Below are positions 52,459 through 60,567 of a stretch of DNA of 64,000 nucleotides, piece after piece. The first letter of the stretch is position 1, and each line of letters opens with the position of its first letter. The notes under the pieces were generated by a model. It searched no databases. It was not told where the DNA came from and saw nothing but the letters and a program-made list of their open reading frames with translations. A program made the position numbers and the translations under genes. This stretch comes from Streptomyces sp. B93. GTDB lineage: Bacteria; Actinomycetota; Actinomycetes; Streptomycetales; Streptomycetaceae. Location of the stretch: NCBI RefSeq assembly GCF_018070565.1, contig NZ_JAGPXL010000022.1, positions 41,846-105,845 of the forward strand, written 5' to 3'.

Positions 52459-55400
52459 ATGGCATTTGGCATAGGCACATCAAGCAGGGCACGGGATAGG
52501 GGAAGACGGGACGAGGGAAGACGGGGCCGGGGAAGGCGGGGCCGCACCGCGACCGTGGCCGTCCTGGCGCTGTCCGTCCTCGTCCCCACCGGTCTGGTCG
52601 CCCCGGCCGCCGAGGCGGCGCAGCGGGCGCTGGGCCGCCCCGACCTGCCCGAGCAGCGCGTCAGCAAGGTCAGGGAGGTCGACGGGCCCGGCGCCGAGAA
52701 GGCCCGCGCCAAGGTCGCCAAGGGCAAGAAGGCGGACGCCGAACGCACCCGCCGGGCCCGCACCGAACAGACGGTGACCTGGCCCGGCCAGGGCGACGCC
52801 CGCCTCGAACTCCATGCGGCCGAACGTGCCGAGGCCCGCCCCGGCGGCCTCCCCGTCACCCTCGCGCCCGCCAAGGGCGCCCGCGCCGCCGACCCCGGCA
52901 CCACGGCACGCGTCACGGTCCTCGACCAGAGGACCGCGCGCGCCGCGGGCGTCACCGGCGTCCTTCTCACGGCGGAGGCCGACCGGTCCGGCAAGGCCCG
53001 GCTCAGCGTCGACTACGGCGGCTTCGCCTCGGCCGTCGGCGGCGGCTGGGGCTCCCGGCTGCGCCTGGTGAGCCTGCCGTCCTGTGTCCTCGAGACCCCG
53101 GACGAGGCCGCGTGCCGCACCGCCACCCCACTGCCGTCGCACAACGACCTCGCCGGCCAGTCCGTCAGCGCCACCGTCACCCTGACCGGTGGCACCGACG
53201 GCCCCTCGGCGCAGCTGACCGGCGCGGCCTCGGCCGGGGCCTCGGTGTTCGCGGTGACCGCGACCGACCCGGGCGCGGGCGAGTCCCCCTCGGGCTCCGG
53301 CGACTACTCGGCCACCGAGCTGTCGGAGTCCTCGTCCTGGGAGGCGGGCGACAACTCCGGCACCTTCTCCTGGAGCCACGACTTCAACATGCCGCCCGCC
53401 GCTGCCGGACCCACCCCGGAGCTGTCCCTCGGCTACGACTCGGGCAGCGTCGACGGCCGCACCGCCGCCACCAACAACCAGGGCAGCGCGGTCGGTGAGG
53501 GCTTCAGCGTCACCGAGTCGTACATCGAGCGCTCCTACAACGCCTGCGACGACGACGGCCACAAGGACGTCTTCGACACCTGCTGGAAGTACGACAACGC
53601 CCAGCTCGTCCTGAACGGCAAGGCCAGCCGTCTGGTGAAGGTGTCCGGCACCTGGGACAGCACCTGGCGGCTGGAGAACGACGACGCCTCCGTGGTGACC
53701 CGTTCCACGGGCGCCGACAACGGCGACGGCAACGGCGAGCACTGGACCGTCATCACCGGCGACGGCACCAAGTACGTCTTCGGCCTCGACAAGCTCGACG
53801 GCGCCACCGACCAGCGCACCGGGTCCACCTGGACGGTCCCCGTCTTCGGCGACGACTCCGGCGAACCCGGCTACGGCAACGGCGACGCCTTCGCCGACCG
53901 GGCGGCGACCCAGGCCTGGCGGTGGAACCTGGACTACGTCGAGGACACCCACGGCAACGCCGCGACCTACTGGTACGCGAAGGAGACGAACCACTACAAG
54001 AAGAACAAGGCGACCACCGCCAACGCGGCCTACACGCGCGGCGGTTACCTCAAGGAGATCAAGTACGGGCTGCGCAAGGGCGCGCTGTTCACCGACGACG
54101 CCGACGCCAAGGTGACCTTCGGCCACGCCGAGCGCTGCACCGCCGCCGACTGCTCGTCGCTGACCAAGGACACCGCCAGGAACTGGCCCGACGTGCCCTT
54201 CGACGCGATCTGCACCGACGGGGACACCGACTGCCTGGCCTCCGGCCCCTCGTTCTTCTCCCGCAAGCGGCTGACGAGCGTCGCCACCCACTCCTGGAAC
54301 GCCGCCACCGGCGCCTACGACCCGGTGGACTCCTGGGCGCTCACTCAGGAGTACCAGGACGGCGGTGACATCGGCGACACCTCCGACCACGTGCTGACGC
54401 TGAAGTCGATCCGCCGCACCGCCAAGGCCGGTGACACCGCCATCGCCCTCAACCCGATCACGTTCACCTACCAGTGGCGGGAGAACCGGGTCGACGGCAC
54501 CGACGACATCCTGCCGCTGACCCGCCCCCGGATCTCCACCGTCACCTCCGAGACCGGCTCGATCACCACGGTCACCCTCTCCTCGCCGGAGTGCGTGCGC
54601 AGCGAGGTGACGGGCGCCGCCGAGGACACCAACACCCGCTCCTGCTACCCGAGGTACTGGAACATCAACGGCTCCTCCGAGGCGTCGGTGGACTGGTTCC
54701 ACAAGTACCGGGTGCTGGCCGTCGTGGTCTCCGACCCGGCCGGGCACAACGACGCCGTCGAGTACGCCTACGACTACAAGGGCGCCGCCTGGCACTACAA
54801 CGACGACCCGCTCACCCCCAAGGCGGAGCGCACCTGGTCCGGCTGGCGCGGCTACCGCGAGGTCACCGTCCTCACCGGCGCCGCGCACACCACCCGCTCC
54901 AAGACCGTCTCCCTCTACATGCAGGGCATGCACGGCGACAGGAAGAAGGACGGCACCACCCGCTCCGTCTCCCTCGCCCCGCTGGCGTCCCCGTCGATCG
55001 GGGTGGCGAGCATCACCGACAGCGACCAGTACGCGGGCACGCGCCGCGAGCACGTCACCTACGACGGCGCCACGCCGATCACGGTGGAGATCAACGACCC
55101 GTGGTCGAAGGAGACGGCACGCCAGAGCGCGCCCGACGCCGCCGACCACGTGGCCCGCTACGTCCGCTCCGGGAAGTCCACCACCCACACCTACCTGACC
55201 GCCTCGGGCACCTGGCGGGCCCGCTCGGTCGCCACGACCTACGACGACTACGGCATGCCGGTCACGGCCGACGACTCCGGCGAGGTCGGCAAGGGCGGCG
55301 ACCAGACCTGCACCCGCACCTGGTACGCCCGCAACGCCGCGGCCGGGATCACCGACCTGGTCTCCCGGACCCGTACCGTCGGCCAGTCCTGCTCGGCGGC

Positions 55401-58400
55401 CGACAGCGCCCTGGACCTCCCGGCGACCCCGGCGGCCCGCGGCGACGTCCTCAGCGACACCGCCACCGTCTACGACGACCCGGCCGCCACCACCTGGTCG
55501 GCGTCCCAGACCCCGGTCAAGGGCGACGCCACCTGGACCGGCCGCGTCTCCGGCTACGCGGCCAGCGCGGGCTCCGACGGCCTGCGCCCGGCCGCCGGCT
55601 GGCAGCGGACGGCGACCACCACGTACGACGCCCTGGGCCGGGCCGTCGACGTCACCGACGCCGAAGGCCACACCACCAGCACCGCCTACACGCCCGCCAC
55701 CGCGGGCCCGCTGACCAAGACGATCGTCACCGACCCCCTCGGCCACAAGGTCACCAGCTTCCTGGACCACCGGCACGGCCAGGAACTGCGCGTGTACGAC
55801 GCCAACCTGAAGAAGACCGAGACCGCCTACGACGCCCTCGGGCGGCTCACCGCGGTCTGGCAGCCCAACCGCAACAAGGCCGCGGGCTACAGCGCGAACA
55901 CCACGTACGCGTACCGCATCAGCGCCACCGAACCGTCGTACGTCTCCACCTCGACCCTCAAGCGGGACGGCGAGACGTACAACACCAGCTACGAGTTCTA
56001 CGACTCGATGATGCGCCCGATCCAGACCCAGTCCCCGACCCCGGTCGGCGGCCGCATCCTCACCGACATCCGCTACGACACCCGCGGCCTGGAGTACGAG
56101 AAGTACGAGGACATCTTCGACAGCGCCAGCGCCCCCAACGGCACCTACACCCGTGAGGAGTACGGCGAGGCGCCCCGGCAGACCGAGACGGTCTACGACG
56201 GCGCGGAACGGGCCGTCAGCAGCACCCTGTACGTGTACGGGGTGAAGAAGTGGTCGACGACCACGACCCACACCGGTGACTCCACCGCCAGCAGCGCCGT
56301 GCGGGGCGGCTCCGCGACCCGCACCATCACCGACGTCCGCGACCGGACGGTGGAGACCCGCGAGTACGCGGGAACGAGCCCGGCCGACCCCCAGTTCGGC
56401 GGCGGCGCGGGCACGGCCTCGTACACCAGCACCCGGTTCACGTACACGCTGGACGACATGCAGACCGGGGTCACCGGCCCCGACGGCGCCAAGTGGACCT
56501 ACGGCTACGACCTGTTCGGCCGCAAGACCAGCGCGGACGACCCCGACAAGGGCCTGACGAGGCTGTCCTACGACAAGATGGACCGGCCGACGCAGACCAC
56601 CGACTCCCGGGGCCGGTCCGTCATCACCGGCTACGACGCCCTCGGCCGCACCACCGGCACCTGGAAGGGCTCGAAGACCGACGCCAACCAGCTGACCGCG
56701 TACACCTACGACGGGCTCCTCAAGGGCGAGGCGGACGCGAGCATCCGCTACGTCGGCGGCAAGGCGGGCAAGGCGTACACCGAGACCGTCACCGCCTACG
56801 ACAGCATGTCCCGCCCCACCACCACCGAACTGACCCTGCCCGCCTCCGACCCGCTCGCCGCGGCGGGCGCCGCCACCGTCCGGTTCGAGACGCACTACAA
56901 CATCGACGGCACCCTCCAGAGCGCCAGGGAACCCGCGCTCGGCGGCCTCCCCTCGGAGATCGTCGACTACGGCTACACCGGCACCGGCCAGCTCACCTCC
57001 CTGGGCGGCAGCACCGGCTACCTCCTCGACGTGGACTACTCCCCCGTCGGTGAGACCCGGCAGGTCGTCCTCGGCACCGCCAACACCGAGGCCCACAAGA
57101 AGGCGTACATCACCAACACCTGGGAGGAGGGCACCGGACGGCTCCTCGGCAGCCACGTCACGGACCAGACGCACCCCTACAAGCTCCAGAACCTCCTCTA
57201 CACCTACGACCAGGCGGGCAACGTCACCTCCGTCGCCGACACCAGCACCCTCGGCGGCACCGCGGCACCGGAGACCCAGTGCTTCACCCATGACGGCCAC
57301 CGCCGGCTGACCGAGGCCTGGACGCCCGCCTCCCAGAACTGCTCCGACACCCGCAGCGCCAGTGCCCTGGGCGGCCGGGCCCCGTACTGGACCAGCTACA
57401 CCTACAACGACGCGGGCCAGCGCACCACGGAGACCGCCCGCACCGGCGCCGCCACCACCACGACGACCTACTGCTACGAGAAGACGGCCCAGCCGCACGC
57501 CCTGACCGGCACCAGCAAGACCGCGAACTGCGCCGCCCCGGACCGCGCCTACGACGTCGACAGCGCGGGCAACACCACCACCCGCCCCGACGGCACCGCC
57601 AGCCAGTCCCTGGTCTGGTCGGACGAGAACAGGCTGGCGAGCCTGACGGAGGACGCGACGACCACGGACTACCTCTACGGCGCCGACGGCACCCTCCTGA
57701 TCCGCGCCACGCAGAACGGCGAACGCGTCCTGTACGCGGGCGCGACCGAGCTGCACCTGCGCGCCGACGGCACCACCTGGGCGCAGCGCCACTACGGCTC
57801 CGACGAGCTGACGGTGGCCGTCCGCTCCAACGAGAGCGGGACCAGCCAACTCAGCTATCTGGTCGCCGACGAGCACGGCACCGCCGCCCTGGCCATCGAC
57901 GCCACCGACCAGGCGTACTCCCGCCGCTACCTGACGCCGTTCGGCGCCCAGCGCGGCAGCACCACCGGCACGGCCTGGCCCGACGACAAGGGGTTCCTCG
58001 GCAAGACCACCGACACCGGCACCGGCCTCACCTCGGTCGGCGCCCGCCAGTACGACCCGGCGGTCGGCCAGTTCATCAGCGTCGACCCGCTCCTCCAGAC
58101 CGGCGTCGGCCAGACCCTCAACGGCTACAGCTACGCCGTCCAGAACCCGGCGACCGTCGCCGACCCGTCCGGTCTGGGCGTCCCCGAGTGCAACGAGCCG
58201 CAGAAGTACGGCATCACGTGCCGGGGCGGCATTCCGGTCAGCTCCGGCAAGAAGAAGCCCGGCAACTCCGAGGGACCGGTCAGGGCCTGCCGCTGCGGCG
58301 GCCGTCCCCCGCTGGTCAAGGGCAACACCAAGCCCGCCGGCCTCGGCGGCATCCCCGGCCGCCGCAACATCAGCCTGCCGTCCACGCCCGCCCCGAAGGG

Positions 58401-58935
58401 CTGGCTCAAGACGGTCCCGCCGCCCAACCCCGGTCCCGCGCCGAAGAAGGACGACGGCTTCTGGGGCAAGCTGAAGGGCGCGGCGCGCGGCACGGGCGGC
58501 TGGCTGAAGGACACGTTCACCACCTGGGACGGATGGAAGAACCGGGTCATACCAGGACTGGCCTTCGGAACGTGCGTGGTGGTGTCGGCGGGTGTCTGCA
58601 CCGTGGCGGGCGTGGTCGCCGTGGGGACGACCTTCGTCGGCGACGGCCTGACCACCGGCAGCTGGAACTACGCCGCGGCGGGCAAGAGCCTGGCCTGGAC
58701 CCTCGCGGGCGGCGGTGTGGCCCGCGGCCTGGCGGGCAGCTGGCGGGGCTCGGCCTTCGTCAGCCGGACCCGGGTCAAGACGGTCTCCGAGATGGAGAAC
58801 GTCACGATCTACGGCTACCGCAAGACCGTCGACTGGGGCGCCACCCAGGCCAACATGACCCTCAACGTCGGCAACTCGCTCACGTTCTGCGGCGTGGGCG
58901 CGGCCAGCCCGGGAGCGTCGGCGGGCTGGTGCTAG
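52459..58935 (+). CDS. RHS/YD-repeat polymorphic-toxin-like protein, 2158 aa
   Basis: A very large exported protein. ATG 52459 begins MAFGIGTSSRARDRGRRDEG; the arginine-rich n-region and hydrophobic core (31-50, ending APAAEAAQ) form a signal peptide. Regions rich in YD repeats (for example YDALGRLTAVWQPNRNK, YDLFGRKTSADDPDKGL, YDSMSRPTTTELTL) fill the middle and are expected to fold into a shell. The RHS-associated core RQYDPAVGQFISVDPLLQTG is at about 1862-1881 and ends at DPSGLG (about 1905). The last 250 residues are a separate tip: cysteine-containing (RACRCGGRPPL), proline-rich, with a hydrophobic stretch (about 2030-2064) and ending in GASAGWC. The tip matches no toxin domain I know. 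Confidence 0.88.
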   Translation: MAFGIGTSSRARDRGRRDEGRRGRGRRGRTATVAVLALSVLVPTGLVAPAAEAAQRALGRPDLPEQRVSKVREVDGPGAEKARAKVAKGKKADAERTRRARTEQTVTWPGQGDARLELHAAERAEARPGGLPVTLAPAKGARAADPGTTARVTVLDQRTARAAGVTGVLLTAEADRSGKARLSVDYGGFASAVGGGWGSRLRLVSLPSCVLETPDEAACRTATPLPSHNDLAGQSVSATVTLTGGTDGPSAQLTGAASAGASVFAVTATDPGAGESPSGSGDYSATELSESSSWEAGDNSGTFSWSHDFNMPPAAAGPTPELSLGYDSGSVDGRTAATNNQGSAVGEGFSVTESYIERSYNACDDDGHKDVFDTCWKYDNAQLVLNGKASRLVKVSGTWDSTWRLENDDASVVTRSTGADNGDGNGEHWTVITGDGTKYVFGLDKLDGATDQRTGSTWTVPVFGDDSGEPGYGNGDAFADRAATQAWRWNLDYVEDTHGNAATYWYAKETNHYKKNKATTANAAYTRGGYLKEIKYGLRKGALFTDDADAKVTFGHAERCTAADCSSLTKDTARNWPDVPFDAICTDGDTDCLASGPSFFSRKRLTSVATHSWNAATGAYDPVDSWALTQEYQDGGDIGDTSDHVLTLKSIRRTAKAGDTAIALNPITFTYQWRENRVDGTDDILPLTRPRISTVTSETGSITTVTLSSPECVRSEVTGAAEDTNTRSCYPRYWNINGSSEASVDWFHKYRVLAVVVSDPAGHNDAVEYAYDYKGAAWHYNDDPLTPKAERTWSGWRGYREVTVLTGAAHTTRSKTVSLYMQGMHGDRKKDGTTRSVSLAPLASPSIGVASITDSDQYAGTRREHVTYDGATPITVEINDPWSKETARQSAPDAADHVARYVRSGKSTTHTYLTASGTWRARSVATTYDDYGMPVTADDSGEVGKGGDQTCTRTWYARNAAAGITDLVSRTRTVGQSCSAADSALDLPATPAARGDVLSDTATVYDDPAATTWSASQTPVKGDATWTGRVSGYAASAGSDGLRPAAGWQRTATTTYDALGRAVDVTDAEGHTTSTAYTPATAGPLTKTIVTDPLGHKVTSFLDHRHGQELRVYDANLKKTETAYDALGRLTAVWQPNRNKAAGYSANTTYAYRISATEPSYVSTSTLKRDGETYNTSYEFYDSMMRPIQTQSPTPVGGRILTDIRYDTRGLEYEKYEDIFDSASAPNGTYTREEYGEAPRQTETVYDGAERAVSSTLYVYGVKKWSTTTTHTGDSTASSAVRGGSATRTITDVRDRTVETREYAGTSPADPQFGGGAGTASYTSTRFTYTLDDMQTGVTGPDGAKWTYGYDLFGRKTSADDPDKGLTRLSYDKMDRPTQTTDSRGRSVITGYDALGRTTGTWKGSKTDANQLTAYTYDGLLKGEADASIRYVGGKAGKAYTETVTAYDSMSRPTTTELTLPASDPLAAAGAATVRFETHYNIDGTLQSAREPALGGLPSEIVDYGYTGTGQLTSLGGSTGYLLDVDYSPVGETRQVVLGTANTEAHKKAYITNTWEEGTGRLLGSHVTDQTHPYKLQNLLYTYDQAGNVTSVADTSTLGGTAAPETQCFTHDGHRRLTEAWTPASQNCSDTRSASALGGRAPYWTSYTYNDAGQRTTETARTGAATTTTTYCYEKTAQPHALTGTSKTANCAAPDRAYDVDSAGNTTTRPDGTASQSLVWSDENRLASLTEDATTTDYLYGADGTLLIRATQNGERVLYAGATELHLRADGTTWAQRHYGSDELTVAVRSNESGTSQLSYLVADEHGTAALAIDATDQAYSRRYLTPFGAQRGSTTGTAWPDDKGFLGKTTDTGTGLTSVGARQYDPAVGQFISVDPLLQTGVGQTLNGYSYAVQNPATVADPSGLGVPECNEPQKYGITCRGGIPVSSGKKKPGNSEGPVRACRCGGRPPLVKGNTKPAGLGGIPGRRNISLPSTPAPKGWLKTVPPPNPGPAPKKDDGFWGKLKGAARGTGGWLKDTFTTWDGWKNRVIPGLAFGTCVVVSAGVCTVAGVVAVGTTFVGDGLTTGSWNYAAAGKSLAWTLAGGGVARGLAGSWRGSAFVSRTRVKTVSEMENVTIYGYRKTVDWGATQANMTLNVGNSLTFCGVGAASPGASAGWC

Positions 58936-59009
58936 CGGCCGCCCGCCGCCGAGCAGGCACATGAGAACCTGAGGCACCACCGAGGGCCAGGAACGGAAGA
59001 GAGCGAGCG

Positions 59010-59579
59010 ATGACGAAGCCAGCACCACCGGGTCGAACCGTCCTCCGCCGCCGTTCCTGGCCCGTCCTGTGCGCGATAGCCGGCACGGCCCTCGGCATCG
59101 GCATGCTGGCGGCCGTCTGGAAGGTCACCTCGGTGAACGGCTTCCGCACCGGCTGGCAGGGCATCCCCGTCTACCTGGCGCTGGTGGCGGTCCTGGGCAG
59201 GATCGCCACCTGCAAGGTCGTCCTGCGCGAGGACTCCCTCGTCGTCGTCAACCCCCTGCGCACCCACACCCTCCCGAGGTCCGCCGTCGCCAAGGCCGAC
59301 GTGGACGACCACGGCACCCTGGAACTGCACCTCCTGGACGGCGACAAGCCCGTCCCGTCCTTCGCGTTCGGCGGCTCCCTCGTCGACCGTGTCAAGGGCA
59401 CCAGCGAGCAGGCCGCGCGCACCATCACGGCCTGGCTGAACGGCCCCGGCGCCGCGCCGCACCCCGCGCCGCCGCGAACCCACTGGACCCGCTCCCCGTA
59501 CGGCGACACCGCCCTCGCCCTGTGCGCGGTGACGGCGGCCGTCGGCGGGGTGTGGATGGCGCTCGGCGGGGGTGCGTAG
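59010..59579 (+). CDS. Small membrane protein with PH-like domain, downstream of the RHS gene
   Basis: A 189-residue protein; ATG 59010 has GGAAGAG upstream. Two hydrophobic helices (about 16-37 and 50-66) are followed by a bacterial PH-like beta region (CKVVLREDSLVVVNPLRTHT; LPRSAVAKADVDDHGTLELH) and a last helix (about 165-185). It starts 74 bases after the RHS gene on the same strand. The gene directly behind a polymorphic toxin often encodes its immunity protein, so this is a candidate. PH-like membrane proteins also occur widely without such a role. Confidence 0.75.
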   Translation: MTKPAPPGRTVLRRRSWPVLCAIAGTALGIGMLAAVWKVTSVNGFRTGWQGIPVYLALVAVLGRIATCKVVLREDSLVVVNPLRTHTLPRSAVAKADVDDHGTLELHLLDGDKPVPSFAFGGSLVDRVKGTSEQAARTITAWLNGPGAAPHPAPPRTHWTRSPYGDTALALCAVTAAVGGVWMALGGGA

Positions 59580-59590
59580 GGCCGCCGCCG

Positions 59591-60502
59591 CTACTTGGAC
59601 GGCCCGCGCCGTGCCGGTGCCGCGTTCCTGCCCGCCGCCGAAGCGGGCCGCGAGTGGCTCGGGGTGGCCGGGGAGGCGGAGTTCCCCATCGGTGAGACGA
59701 GCCCCCTGGGGTCGGCGACCGGGGAGACGGGCGCGGCGAACGTGGAGAGCGGGCTCACGAGGGCGGGGTCCCCGGGGGCCGTACTGCTGGAGCGGCTCAC
59801 CGGCTCCGACCGCTCGGGCCGTCTGCCCCGTTCGACGTCCGACGCGGCGGCCTTGCGTGGGACTGCGTCCAGGGCCCTGTCGACGGCGCCGTCCTGGTTG
59901 AACGCGGGTGTCATGTCGAGGGGCGGCAGCTGGGGAGCAGCGCGCTCTCGGCCCTTCTCCTCCCCCGCGGGGGGCTTCTGCTCCCTGAGCAGTTCCCTGC
60001 CGTAGGCGTTGTTGGCGTACATCGCGGCCACCGGCATCCGGCCCTGCTGGAACGCCTTCCACAGGGCCGTGTCCTTCTCCTTGTGCTTCATCAGCGCGCG
60101 CAGCACCGCGTCCTCGAAGGCCTCCCGTTCGGCGCCACGCAGCTCCAGCATCCGGGAGCCGAGGCCGGCGAACCTCTCGTTGGCGCGCCACTCGCGGCGG
60201 GACTCGCGTGGCGCGGTCGGCTGCTGCCCGGCCGTCGGCCACTGGGCCGCGGGCCCCGCCCCGTACCCCGCCGGAGCCGGGCCGCCCGCCTCCGGTGCCG
60301 CGGCGGCCGGGCCGTCCCCTCCACGCCCGCGCAGCCACCGCCACAGCCGCCGCAGTCCCTCCAGCAGCGCCCGCCCGCGGCCCTCGTCCGGCCCGTGCTC
60401 CATCCGCAGCATCCGCCGCGCACGTCGTCTCGCCCGTACCCTCTGGACCAGCGACGGCCCGCTCCGTCCGCCGTCCTGGGGGCGGGGGTTGGCATCGGCC
60501 AC
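59591..60502 (-). CDS. Uncharacterised disordered protein, 303 aa
   Basis: It starts at GTG 60502 (reading VADANPRPQDGGRSG) with GAGGGG upstream. Residues 15-60 are arginine-rich (QRVRARRRARRMLRMEHGPD). A helical middle part (about 105-185, RREWRANERFAGLGSRMLEL and following, YANNAYGRELLREQKPP) is the only ordered-looking segment. The C-terminal third is rich in Pro, Ser and Ala and low in hydrophobic residues. No signal peptide or known motif is seen. It lies 65 bases downstream of the SARP regulator and could be co-transcribed with it. Confidence 0.65.
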   Translation of the reverse strand: MADANPRPQDGGRSGPSLVQRVRARRRARRMLRMEHGPDEGRGRALLEGLRRLWRWLRGRGGDGPAAAAPEAGGPAPAGYGAGPAAQWPTAGQQPTAPRESRREWRANERFAGLGSRMLELRGAEREAFEDAVLRALMKHKEKDTALWKAFQQGRMPVAAMYANNAYGRELLREQKPPAGEEKGRERAAPQLPPLDMTPAFNQDGAVDRALDAVPRKAAASDVERGRRPERSEPVSRSSSTAPGDPALVSPLSTFAAPVSPVADPRGLVSPMGNSASPATPSHSRPASAAGRNAAPARRGPSK

Positions 60503-60567
60503 GGTGCCCCTCGTTTCCTCGTCGAAGGTGCTGACACCTGGGACAACGGGCCGCCGCGACGGACGGT

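Noticed and set aside
58170..58935. RHS tip as a known nuclease or deaminase toxin
   Set aside because: No HNH, GHH, deaminase (HxE/CxxC) or ADP-ribosyltransferase pattern could be recognised.
52480..59028. Open frame of about 2180 codons on the minus strand opposite the RHS gene
   Set aside because: It is antisense to a gene with clear YD repeats and a signal peptide, and its product is a Val/Gly/Ala/Arg-rich sequence typical of shadow frames caused by the high G/C at third positions.
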